NCBI RefSeq assembly: GCF_001308265.1
Contig: NZ_CP012023.1
Span: 2,556,932 to 2,620,931 of the forward strand
Origin: Celeribacter marinus
GTDB taxonomy: Bacteria > Pseudomonadota > Alphaproteobacteria > Rhodobacterales > Rhodobacteraceae
Length of the DNA: 64,000 nucleotides
Direction of reading: 5' to 3'
A program made the translations under genes and the position numbers. A model generated the notes under the pieces. That model was not told the DNA's origin. It was given only the letters and a program-made list of their open reading frames with translations, and searched no databases. This document shows, in pieces, positions 1 to 8,540 of the stretch. The stretch's first letter is position 1. Each line of letters starts with the position of its first letter.

Positions 1-2
1 AA

Positions 3-59
3 ACGGGAGTGCCCGTTGCCTTCGGCGCGGATTGGACACCGCAGGGAGGTGCCGCATGA
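3..59 (+). CDS. 3' end of an unidentified upstream gene (partial)
   Basis: An open frame runs in from the window edge for 18 codons and stops with TGA at 57-59. That TGA overlaps the ATG of the next gene (ATGA, 56-59), which is typical of coupled operon genes here. The visible C-terminus contains TGVPVAFGADW. It is too short to assign. Its place just before an iolE-like gene suggests another inositol or sugar catabolic enzyme, but that is inference. Confidence 0.4.
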   Translation, partial: TGVPVAFGADWTPQGGAA

Positions 60-958
60 CCGCCCTACCCCAAGGCGTCCATCTCGGCGTTAGCCCACTG
101 TCGTGGAGCAATGATGTTCTGCATGATCTCGGCGCTGATATCCCCGTCGAAACCTGCTTGACGGAGGCCGCGCAGGCGGGCTACGCGGGCGTCGAACTGG
201 GTCGCAAATTCCCGCGCGATGCAAAAAACCTTCGCCCACGGCTCGCTGCGCATGATCTCTCGCTTGTTTCGGGTTGGTATTCGGGGGAGTTGGCTGAGCG
301 CTCGCTCGACGCGGAAATCCATGCCGTGCACGCACATGCCAGCCTTTTGCGGGACATGGGCTGCTCTGTGCTGGTCTATGGCGAGGTGGCGATGATGACG
401 GGGGACGCCCCGCTCGATGTGGGTATGTCCACCCGCACGCTAATGCCGCGCGCCGCGATTGCCGCATATGCTCTGCGCCTGACCGCGTTTGCGATCCATC
501 TACGTGACACGTACGGGCTTAAACTGGCCTATCATCACCACCTGATGATGGTCGCCGAAACCCTGCCGGAAATTCAGGCGCTTATGTCCGCGTGCGGGAC
601 ACAGGTCGGTCTATTGCTCGACACAGGCCATGCCGCAGCAGCTGGGTTCGAGTACACCGATTTGATCGACGGCTTCGCGGATCGCATAACCCATATCCAC
701 CTAAAGGACGTGCGACGCGACGTAATGGCCGCGGTCCGTGCGGGCGATCTGAGTTTCAACGGCGGGGTGCGCGCAGGCATGTTCACTGTTCCGGGGGATG
801 GTTGCCTAGACTTTGCCCCGCTCACCCGCTTCGTCCGCGAAAGCGGCTATAGGGGCTGGCTGGTGATTGAGGCCGAACAGGACCCCGAAAAGGCCCCGCC
901 ACTCGCCGCCGTCACGCGCGGCCGAAACGCCATCCTTTCCGCATTCCAAGATTCGTGA
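56..958 (+). CDS. iolE: Sugar phosphate isomerase/epimerase, inosose dehydratase (IolE)-like
   Basis: Encodes about 300 residues of a xylose-isomerase-like TIM barrel. The N-terminal stretch VSPLSWSNDVLHDLGADIP and the following GVELGRKFPRD match the myo-inosose-2 dehydratase family, which dehydrates 2-keto-myo-inositol in the cytosol. Metal-site-like segments LDTGHAAAAG and HIHLKDVR, and a late VIEAEQDP, are visible. I chose ATG 56 over the TTG at 32 because GGGAGG lies just upstream and the start overlaps the previous stop. Two Gfo/Idh dehydrogenases follow in the same direction, fitting an inositol catabolic operon. The TIM-barrel isomerase family is certain. The exact substrate is inferred from N-terminal similarity. 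Confidence 0.85.
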   Translation: MTALPQGVHLGVSPLSWSNDVLHDLGADIPVETCLTEAAQAGYAGVELGRKFPRDAKNLRPRLAAHDLSLVSGWYSGELAERSLDAEIHAVHAHASLLRDMGCSVLVYGEVAMMTGDAPLDVGMSTRTLMPRAAIAAYALRLTAFAIHLRDTYGLKLAYHHHLMMVAETLPEIQALMSACGTQVGLLLDTGHAAAAGFEYTDLIDGFADRITHIHLKDVRRDVMAAVRAGDLSFNGGVRAGMFTVPGDGCLDFAPLTRFVRESGYRGWLVIEAEQDPEKAPPLAAVTRGRNAILSAFQDS

Positions 959-965
959 GACACAC

Positions 966-2128
<1,163 letters not shown>

Positions 2129-2129
<1 letters not shown>

Positions 2130-3166
2130 TGCCTTTTCCAAGCACCCTTCCCGCCTCGCGCATTCCCGATCCAATGGACGCCCCACCGCTAAGATGGGGC
2201 GTGCTTGGGTCAGGTTGGATTGCCAGACAGTTCATCGCCTCGACCCGCGCCCATACACTGCAAGTCTTTCACGCCGTCGGATCGCGCTCCCGCGAGAAGG
2301 CCGAGAGCTTTGCCGAAGAATGGAATATTGCGATTGCCCATGCCAGCTATGAGGCTTTGGTCTGCGATCCGGATGTCGATGTGATCTACGTGACCACGCC
2401 GCATAACATGCACTTCGCCCATGTCAAACTGGCCTTGGAAGCGGGTAAACATGTGCTCGTCGAAAAGCCGATGACGATGACTTATGCGCAGGGCAAAGAG
2501 CTGGCCGGTCTGGCTCAGACCAAGCGGCTGTTTTTAGCGGAGGCTCTCTGGACCTATTTCCTACCAAAATTCGACGTGTTGCAGCAGGTTTTCGATAGCG
2601 GATGCCTTGGCGAGATCAAGTCTATCCATACCGAATACGGCGAATATTTCGCCCGCGACCATCGTATTTTTGAACCCAAACTTGCAGGTGGGCCATTGCT
2701 TGATCTGGGCACCTATCCGCTTTCGCTAATCACCAAGCTGATGGGGGTGCCGACACGGATGGCGGGGCTCAAGCAGATGGATCAAAGCGGCGTGCACGGT
2801 CAGATTTCATTGGTGATGGAAAACATGTCGGGCAATCAAGCCACTCTTGCCACCACGCTCTACGGGCTCACCCCAACCAATGCCGCGATTGTCGGCACAT
2901 TGGGCACGGTCCAATTCAGATCGGAGTTCAACCTACCCGGACCGTTCCGGATTCTGTCCGCGGACGGCTCGATCGTGCTTGACTACAACGAGCCGCGCGG
3001 GCGGCATTTCGAAGGGCTGTTCTATGAGGCCGCCGAAGTGGCCCGTTGCATCGCGGAGGGCAAAACCCAGACCGATTGCCGACCGCTGTCTCAGACACTA
3101 AACATGCTCGAAGCCCTAGACAAAATCGTCGAAACGCTCAGCATTGACTATAGCGCTTCAGTCTAG
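2129..3166 (+). CDS. Gfo/Idh/MocA family oxidoreductase, dihydrodiol-dehydrogenase-like
   Basis: 345 residues. Rossmann segment WGVLGSGWIARQF, nucleotide-fold strand DVIYVTTPHNMH, and the signature AGKHVLVEKPM. The downstream segment LFLAEALWTYFLPKF, with GGPLLDLGTYPLSL, is typical of the dimeric dihydrodiol dehydrogenase/glucose-fructose oxidoreductase branch, so this paralogue differs in substrate from the preceding gene. The ATG at 2129 overlaps the previous stop by one base, implying translational coupling. It is the last gene of the catabolic operon; transposase debris begins immediately downstream. Confidence 0.88.
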
Positions 3167-3180
3167 GGTGTAGACTTTAT

Positions 3181-3560
3181 TCAGCTAAAGCTTGATCGCG
3201 AAGAGGTGGACAATGGCGAGGTCATTTCATTTGATTTTTCGTAGGTTTTGTAAGCCTTCGCATGTCTTTCATTTTGCAAAAAGAACCACTCGACCAAGTT
3301 GAGCATGGCGTAGAGATCACGATTATGAGGAATGCGCATTTTGGCATTGGATTTTGAAGAAATGACCGCCATCGCCCCTTTGTCGGCGATGGCTTTCGCC
3401 GGTTCTTGCCAACCCACAAACGCATCAATCACTTTGCTATCATGGATTTTTCGGCCATGACCTCGAAGCGCAGGGGCCGCACAAGCTCCGGCTAGCGTTA
3501 TGGGGCCAATGGGTTCGAGCATGCGCCGGTCGTCAAAGCAGTCATCCTATTTCAATGCTT
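3181..3560 (-). pseudogene. Fused fragments of IS3- and IS5-type transposases
   Basis: On the minus strand, DDRRMLEPIGPI resembles the C-terminal end of IS3-family OrfB (usual form RRLLEPIGNIPPAEAE). It runs directly into HDSKVIDAF, AIADKGAMAVI, AKMRIPHNRDLYAM and NLVEWFF, which follow the C-terminal half of IS5-family DDE transposases (ADKGYDSD, R-x-LY, VERFF). Beyond that the similarity jumps frame (KMKDMRR). No complete transposase or clear terminal repeats are present. It looks like one insertion inside another, then decay. Confidence 0.65.
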
Positions 3561-3877
3561 CCCATTCACCTGCATCGGCTGGCCTCGATGGCCCCACTAT
3601 GTAAATGGCTTAGTGCTTTGGAGGGCCAATCTTCGTCTCAACCAATGCATTGTCAGGCGCTTCACCGGCCGTGCCTTTACTGGGTTTCAGCCCAGCATCT
3701 GGCGGCCTTGTCGGTGTATTGGATTGGAAACATATAGGGCGAATTCAAGCGGTTGCAGCGATGGATCAGAGTGTCAGCAGGACGCTGTTCATAAGGTGCT
3801 TGATCCAACGCATTTAAGGGGAACTATGGTGGTGTAATATGGAGACCCGCCAGACGGCGATTTTATTGGTCAACACT
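3561..3877. other. Degenerate stretch between transposase fragments
   Basis: About 317 bases with no ORF that carries a recognisable motif. Short frames exist on the plus strand but have no ribosome site and lie between two decayed insertion-sequence pieces. I read it as mobile-element debris rather than a gene. Confidence 0.5.
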
Positions 3878-4036
3878 TCAACGACGAATTCTACAGCGCC
3901 CGTGTCTCTCGCGGGTCGTGACGCCAAATTCGCGGGCCAGATCCTCGATTAGCACCCCCTCAGCACGCTTACGCACGATGGCAAAACGCTGGTTTTGCGT
4001 CAGTCGTTGGTGCCGTGGTGCGCGCGGTCGGCCCAT
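3878..4036 (-). pseudogene. Truncated small HTH protein of mobile-element type
   Basis: A 52-residue minus-strand frame starts MGRPRAPRHQRLTQNQRF and continues with IVRKRAEGVLIEDLAREFGV, a helix-turn-helix like those in resolvases or transposase-linked proteins (arginine-rich arm followed by LAREFGVTT). After the second helix it ends abruptly in arginine-rich sequence. No catalytic domain follows. Most likely the N-terminal stub of a recombinase or transposase-associated regulator. Confidence 0.45.
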
Positions 4037-4336
4037 GTGAAGTAATCACCCCTATTTCTTGCCAGCATCATACAGGCAGCCCTGTTGTGGCATTTAGCCA
4101 CAATTAATTCAGCATTATAAGATTGCAAAAACTGCCTGTATTCCGTTTGGAGCAGCCATCGGCTGTACGATCAAGCACATCCTACCGATCAACGGGTTGT
4201 CACGAAGCGTCGGGTAACTTGACCTCGACATGGCTCGCCCACTCATCGATCCGAACTGGATCATCACTGTTCTCGGTTGGCTCGGCGGCAAGGGAAATTA
4301 TGCTATGGCGCAGGAACAGGCACGAAGCAGTTGATG
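4037..4336. other. Gene-free junction left of the redox cluster
   Basis: About 300 bases between mobile-element debris and the histidine-kinase gene. A 34-codon frame (4230-4334, starting MARPLIDPNWIITVLGWLGG) exists but has no convincing ribosome site and no recognised family. Nothing else is supported. Confidence 0.4.
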
Positions 4337-5707
4337 TTAAGCTAGCCGTTCGGCGTTTAGCGCTGTGCCTCTCGCAAGATTGTCTGTGGGCATCTGGATT
4401 GATGCCTGGAAACCGGATGTGTCCCCCCGACGCGGCGATTCCAAGATCAACGGGCTTTCGATCCGGTCAGCTATGGCGGCAACAATCGCGAGGCCGAGTC
4501 CGTTGCCGTCATTGCTTGCGTTCGCACGCTCGAAGCGCGCGGTCAGACGGTCAAGGGTTTCGCGCGGCAGGACGGGACCGTCATTCGCTACGATCAGTTG
4601 GCCATTTTCCGTCAGGTTTACGTCGATCGGAACATCCGCCGCCCCGTGGCGCAAGGCGTTCTCCACGAGATTTCGGCACAAGATGGCAAAGGCATCGGGA
4701 TCGATGTCCGACATGACCGCCGCGTCTGGCAGTGAAAGCGCGATCCGACCTGGCGCGCCCACGCGGCCGAGATCGTCCACTACGATACGGGCGACGGCGC
4801 GAAGGTCAGCGCTTCGGTCCACTCGCAAGCGCCCGCCTTCCGCACGCGCAAGCTGCATTAGGCGTTCGGAGAGCCGGGTCAGGCGCTTCAGCGTTGCCTC
4901 GATCTCGGCGGCCCGTGCTTCTGTGGCCGGATCCTGTGTTTCCGACCGAAGCCGCTGTGCCTGCGCAATAGCACCCGCGAGCGGCGTGCGAAGTTCGTGC
5001 GCGGCATTCGCAGCAAAGCTGCGCTCGGCCTCGAAAGCCTCGCGCAACCGGCGCATAAGGCCGTTGAGCGTGCCGGCCAAGGGGTCGATCTCAGTCGGCA
5101 GGTCATCCGCAGGAACCGCTGACAGGTCGCGGGCGCCGCGTGCCTCGAGCCTCGTGCGGAACCTGCGCAGTGGCTCGAGGCTGAAGCGAACGGCCAGGAT
5201 GATGGCCAGAAGCACTACGGGCAGCATGACCAGCAGCGGCAGGCCGAGACCCATCTGGATTTCTCGGGCGACCGATGCGCGATGGGCCAATGGCTCGGCC
5301 ACGGTGATACTGACCGTTCCCTGAAGCGCCGCATCGCCGTAGAGGCGATGGGAGGCTGTTTGCTGAAACCCCGGCCCGTCGTACCGCGGGAACACGGCGG
5401 GATCGGCTGCATGGGATTGCAGCAGAATCCGGCCTTCGGCATCCCTTACGAGATAGGTGAAAAGTTCGTCATGCTCCCGAATCGAGGCAAGCCGCTGACT
5501 CACCACTTGATCTTCCCGCCCGACGATGTCGATCACGGCCAACGGAAGGATGCGCTCCGCCGTTTCGCGCAGGGCAGTGTCAAAGACTTCGTCAAGCTCG
5601 CCCCGGACAATTACGGCGGTGACGGTTGCAGCCAACAGCCACAGCGCCGTCAGTACGAGACCGACCGACAGGGCCAGCCGGGTCTGCAGGCTGCGCGGAA
5701 GCCTCAC
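4337..5707 (-). CDS. Sensor histidine kinase, QseC-like
   Basis: 456 residues. A TM helix at about 9-34, a periplasmic sensor region to about 150, and a second TM at about 152-173 precede a HAMP-like linker. The HisKA H-box is AANAAHELRTPLAG, with phosphoacceptor His237. The ATPase N-box is RNLVENALRHG (Asn350) and the G-box GNGLGLAI is at about 401. It should autophosphorylate and phosphorylate the response regulator encoded just upstream. The start is GTG 5707, whose bases overlap the regulator stop (GTGA), so the pair is translationally coupled. The gene faces away from the PepSY/cytochrome b genes that it probably controls. The signal is unknown; QseC relatives sense envelope cues. Confidence 0.93.
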   Translation of the reverse strand: MRLPRSLQTRLALSVGLVLTALWLLAATVTAVIVRGELDEVFDTALRETAERILPLAVIDIVGREDQVVSQRLASIREHDELFTYLVRDAEGRILLQSHAADPAVFPRYDGPGFQQTASHRLYGDAALQGTVSITVAEPLAHRASVAREIQMGLGLPLLVMLPVVLLAIILAVRFSLEPLRRFRTRLEARGARDLSAVPADDLPTEIDPLAGTLNGLMRRLREAFEAERSFAANAAHELRTPLAGAIAQAQRLRSETQDPATEARAAEIEATLKRLTRLSERLMQLARAEGGRLRVDRSADLRAVARIVVDDLGRVGAPGRIALSLPDAAVMSDIDPDAFAILCRNLVENALRHGAADVPIDVNLTENGQLIVANDGPVLPRETLDRLTARFERANASNDGNGLGLAIVAAIADRIESPLILESPRRGDTSGFQASIQMPTDNLARGTALNAERLA

Positions 5708-6363
5708 GGCTTACCCAGCCGATAGCCCATGCCGCGCTCGGTCTCGATGACTGCACTCCCAAGCTTCTTGCGCAGGCGGCTTACATGGACCTCGATTGTA
5801 TTGCTCTCCACCTCGGCGTCGAAGGCGTAGAGCCTATCCTCCAGCTGGGCCTTGGACAGCAAATGGCTAGGGCGGGCAAGGAAGGCGTCGAACAGTGCCC
5901 ATTCGCGAGCGGTCAACGCAACCGGCTTGCCGTCGCGGTGCACGCTGCGCCCGGCCAAGTCGATGTTGAGCGATCCAAGAGTGACAAGGGGGTTTGGGTT
6001 GCCGCTATAACGCCGAGCGACCGACCCGATCCTGGCCGACAGTTCGGCCAGGTCGAAAGGCTTCACGAGGTAGTCGTCGGCGCCCGCGTTCAGCCCGTCG
6101 ATTCGATCCGACACCTGGTCGAGCGCTGTGAGGATGATGACCGGAGTCACATCCCCCCGCGCGCGCAGGCTTTTAAGGAAGCCAATGCCGCGGCCGTCCG
6201 GAAGCATCAAATCGAGAAGGATTAGGTCATAGGACGTTGCCCTCACCGCATCGCCGGCGGTATCGAGGCGTGTGACCCAGTCAACGGACTGGCCATCGGC
6301 GGCAATCTGGTCGCGCACTGCTGCTCCCAGCACCGTGTCGTCCTCGATCAGCAGGATACGCAT
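5704..6363 (-). CDS. OmpR-family response regulator, QseB/PmrA-like
   Basis: 219 residues. The N-terminal receiver has the acidic pocket EDD (7-9), phosphoacceptor Asp51 in LILLDLMLPDG, and conserved Lys101 in YLVKPFD. The C-terminal winged helix has ALTAREWALFDAFLARP and the recognition and wing region VSRLRKKLGSAVIETERGMGYRL. The start is ATG 6363, preceded by GAAAGGACAG; the longer frame to 6522 runs into the promoter region. It is first in the operon with its kinase and divergent from the PepSY/cytochrome b561 operon, with only 146 bases between, so it probably controls that region. Confidence 0.94.
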   Translation of the reverse strand: MRILLIEDDTVLGAAVRDQIAADGQSVDWVTRLDTAGDAVRATSYDLILLDLMLPDGRGIGFLKSLRARGDVTPVIILTALDQVSDRIDGLNAGADDYLVKPFDLAELSARIGSVARRYSGNPNPLVTLGSLNIDLAGRSVHRDGKPVALTAREWALFDAFLARPSHLLSKAQLEDRLYAFDAEVESNTIEVHVSRLRKKLGSAVIETERGMGYRLGKP

Positions 6364-6417
6364 ATCTGTCCTTTCCTTTTTTCCTGGACCATTTTTTTGG
6401 CAGTTGCGACTTACGTA

Positions 6418-6461
6418 AAGCTGACGTGCGCAGATACAGTTATTCAGGCTGCCGTCAGCTT
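6418..6461. promoter_or_regulatory. Inverted repeat in the divergent promoter region
   Basis: AAGCTGAC at 6418-6425 and its exact reverse complement GTCAGCTT at 6454-6461 lie between the response-regulator gene and the PepSY gene. The spacing of 28 bases and position about 50-90 bases from both starts make it a candidate binding site or cruciform. That it is bound by the adjacent regulator is inference only. Confidence 0.35.
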
Positions 6462-6509
6462 GGTAGCGCATATATTGCATCGAGACACGCCCCATGAGGA
6501 GTTTGGCCC

Positions 6510-6806
6510 ATGAAGAAGACATTGATAATTATTAGCGTTCTCGCGGTTTTCCCAGCCAGCTGCGCACTGGCGGACGATGATTGCTTTGTTCCAATGGCCG
6601 ATTGGGAGCCGCGCGAAAGTATCACCCTACTGGCCGAGGAGAACGGCTGGACGGTGCGCCGCATCAAGATCGACGACGGCTGCTACGAGATTGATGGGCG
6701 CGACGCCGAGGGCCGCCGGATCGAGGTGACGGTGCATCCATCAAATCTGCAAATCATTGAATTCGAGTACGAAGAAGAAGAGGAGGAGGAGGACCACAAT
6801 GACTGA
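6510..6806 (+). CDS. Small exported PepSY-domain protein with acidic tail
   Basis: 98 residues. A signal peptide (MKKTLIIISVLAVFPASCALA) is followed by a single PepSY unit with helix RESITLLAEENGWTVRRI and strands GCYEIDGRDAEGRRIEVTV, HPSNLQIIEFE. It ends in a run of glutamates (EEEEEEED). The region between the two cysteines could close as a disulfide. PepSY units bind or inhibit partner proteins in the envelope; the exact role is unknown. A paralogue lies at 7640. The stop overlaps the start of the cytochrome b561 gene by 8 bases. GGAG precedes the ATG. Confidence 0.85.
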   Translation: MKKTLIIISVLAVFPASCALADDDCFVPMADWEPRESITLLAEENGWTVRRIKIDDGCYEIDGRDAEGRRIEVTVHPSNLQIIEFEYEEEEEEEDHND

Positions 6807-7467
6807 AACCTACGCGACTGAACGCGAGGATGGACGACACGGTGCCGAAAGTACAATCCGTGTCTGGGATCCGCTAGTGCGAATGTTCCATTGGGGGCTC
6901 GTAGCGGCCTTCGCAGCGGCATACCTGAGTGCTGAAGAGCTATCGACGGTACATGAAGTGGCGGGATACATAGTTGCAGGGCTGGTGGCTTTCCGTCTGA
7001 TCTGGGGGTTTGCCGGCAGCCGTTACGCCCGCTTTGCCCAGTTTATGAAAGGGCCGTCGGCGACAGTCCGTTATCTCGGCGACATGGTCAGTGGTCGTGA
7101 GCGCCGTTATCTTGGCCACAACCCCGCGGGTGCAGCGATGATCGTCGCACTACTGATCACCCTGTCGGGAACCGCTTTCACGGGCTGGCTGATGGAGGAT
7201 GAAACCCGCATGACAATGCTGCCTGATTTTCCGCAAATCGTAGCGCCCGCCTGGGCTGACGACGATGGCGACGAACGCGCGGAACATGGTGAAGGCGGCG
7301 AAAGCGCGCTGGGAGAGGTACACGAAACCCTCGCCAATCTGATGCTTCTGCTGATTGCCGTCCATGTCGGCGGCGTGGTCTTGGCCTCGTTCCGGCATCG
7401 TGAAAACCTTGCCCGAGCCATGGTTACCGGTACCAAACGTGCGCCCGAGCCAGGCGACGTCGCCTGA
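6799..7467 (+). CDS. Membrane cytochrome b561-type protein
   Basis: 222 residues with four predicted TM helices, starting around VWDPLVRMFHWGLVAAFAAAY. Histidines in RMFHWG, VHEVAGYI and IAVHVGG are placed as in Ni/Fe-hydrogenase-type b561 proteins, where they ligate two b haemes. Between the third and fourth helices lies an acidic loop (about 145-170, many D/E/H). The start ATG 6799 sits inside the end of the PepSY gene with AGGAGGAGGA upstream, the same bases that encode the poly-Glu tail. It should pass electrons across the inner membrane. A strong terminator follows at 7512. Confidence 0.9.
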   Translation: MTETYATEREDGRHGAESTIRVWDPLVRMFHWGLVAAFAAAYLSAEELSTVHEVAGYIVAGLVAFRLIWGFAGSRYARFAQFMKGPSATVRYLGDMVSGRERRYLGHNPAGAAMIVALLITLSGTAFTGWLMEDETRMTMLPDFPQIVAPAWADDDGDERAEHGEGGESALGEVHETLANLMLLLIAVHVGGVVLASFRHRENLARAMVTGTKRAPEPGDVA

Positions 7468-7511
7468 CCGGAGGAGTCCCCCCAAAGCCGATCGTTCCAT
7501 CGGCCGAACCT

Positions 7512-7544
7512 GGCCCCGCCCTGATCGGCGGGGCCATTTTATTT
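7512..7544 (+). terminator. Rho-independent terminator after the cytochrome b561 gene
   Basis: A perfect 9-bp stem GGCCCCGCC / GGCGGGGCC (7512-7520 with 7527-7535) has a 6-base loop and is followed by ATTTTATTT. It separates the PepSY/b561 operon from the next operon. Confidence 0.9.
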
Positions 7545-7639
7545 CCTGACAGCAAGCTGAAGCAGGAATCGCTGGGGCGTCAGGATGCCCTCAGGTCGGG
7601 GCGCCAGATTGGTGTGAGCAGACGAAAGGAGACCCTGCC

Positions 7640-8020
7640 ATGAAAAAGACCCTTACCGCCTTTGCCCTGATCGCACTTTTGCCCGCCGGCGCTGCGCTGG
7701 CCGACGACGATGATTGCGATGCGCCCCGTGACCAGTGGCAGCCGCGCGAGGCCGCGATGGAGATGGCCGAACAGAGCGGTTGGACGGTGCGCGACTTCGA
7801 GAGCGACGACGGCTGCTACGAAATCGAAGGCCGAGACCAGGATGGCCGCGAATTCGAGGTGAAGCTCGATCCGGCGACGCTGCAGATCGTCGAGATGGAC
7901 TACGAGGATGATGACGACGACCGCAGTGGTGCTCGCAATTCCGCCCCCGCCGGTTCCGTCGCACCGCCGCAAAACGGCCTCTTCGGCAACGGCGCACCGC
8001 CGCAAGTTCAGGTGAACTGA
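7640..8020 (+). CDS. Exported PepSY-domain protein (paralogue of the 6510 gene)
   Basis: 126 residues. Signal peptide MKKTLTAFALIALLPAGAALA, then one PepSY unit closely matching the upstream paralogue: REAAMEMAEQSGWTVRDF, GCYEIEGRDQDGREFEV, LDPATLQIVEMD, again with two cysteines. Instead of a poly-Glu tail it has an Asp run and a proline/glycine-rich extension (QNGLFGNGAPP). AAAGGAG precedes the ATG. It is the first gene of the operon that continues with the DUF2271, reductase and apbE genes. The two copies probably arose by duplication. Confidence 0.86.
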   Translation: MKKTLTAFALIALLPAGAALADDDDCDAPRDQWQPREAAMEMAEQSGWTVRDFESDDGCYEIEGRDQDGREFEVKLDPATLQIVEMDYEDDDDDRSGARNSAPAGSVAPPQNGLFGNGAPPQVQVN

Positions 8021-8058
8021 ACCGCTTCGCAGCCCCTCTCCGAACAAGGATACATCCA

Positions 8059-8529
8059 ATGAAATCGCTTCTCAAAACGCTCGCGCTCACCACAGCGCTG
8101 ACACTTCCTGGCCTCGCGATGGCCAGGCCGGTCACGCTCACCACGGCCCTCAACAATTACGGCGGCGACGGCGCCTATCTTGCGCTCTACGTCACCGACG
8201 CCTCGGGCGCATATGTCGGCAGTCTCTGGATGGCTGGCGGCAAGTCCAAATACTACAAGCATCTGAGTGACTGGCACCGCGCCACGGGCGGGGACACCGC
8301 GCAGGTCAACGGCATCACCGGGGCCAGCGTCGGCGCGGGTCGCAAGCTCAAGATCACGCTCGACTTGGCCGACGCGCTGTTCGATGCGGGCTATAAGCTT
8401 CACATCGATGCAGCTGTCGAGGATATGCGCGACAGTCCGAACGAGGTGGCGGTGCCGCTTACGACCGATGGCGCGGGCGTGACCACACGCGGGCGCCGCT
8501 ACGTCGCCAGCTTCGTCTACGACATGTGA
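8059..8529 (+). CDS. Exported DUF2271-family protein, candidate flavinylated electron carrier
   Basis: 156 residues. Signal peptide to about residue 22 (ALA-type end MARP). The body contains NNYGGDGAYLALYVTDASGAYVGSLW and GGKSKYYKHLSDWHR, which I recognise as DUF2271. Residues 86-90 are ITGAS within QVNGITGASVGAG. This resembles the (S/T)GA(S/T) segment where ApbE esterifies FMN to the last Ser/Thr (here Ser90), as in NqrC, RnfG and FMN-bind proteins. The gene lies between a PepSY gene and a membrane flavoreductase, with apbE two genes on, so covalent FMN loading in the periplasm is a reasonable inference. It is not shown by sequence alone. Confidence 0.85.
   Translation: MKSLLKTLALTTALTLPGLAMARPVTLTTALNNYGGDGAYLALYVTDASGAYVGSLWMAGGKSKYYKHLSDWHRATGGDTAQVNGITGASVGAGRKLKITLDLADALFDAGYKLHIDAAVEDMRDSPNEVAVPLTTDGAGVTTRGRRYVASFVYDM
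8314..8328 (+). other. Candidate ApbE flavinylation motif (ITGAS) in the DUF2271 protein
   Basis: Codons for Ile-Thr-Gly-Ala-Ser. Known ApbE acceptors carry a D-x-x-(S/T)-G-A-(S/T)-like segment, with FMN linked to the final hydroxyl. Here the last residue is Ser90 and an Asp lies several residues upstream. Assignment is by pattern and by the neighbouring apbE gene. Confidence 0.5.
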
Positions 8530-8540
8530 GGAGCGGGGCC

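Noticed and set aside
4230..4334. 34-residue plus-strand frame before the kinase gene
   Set aside because: No ribosome site and no known family; the region is mobile-element debris.
4365..5324. 319-residue plus-strand frame opposite the histidine kinase
   Set aside because: Ser/Arg-rich antisense frame; the kinase boxes on the other strand are intact.
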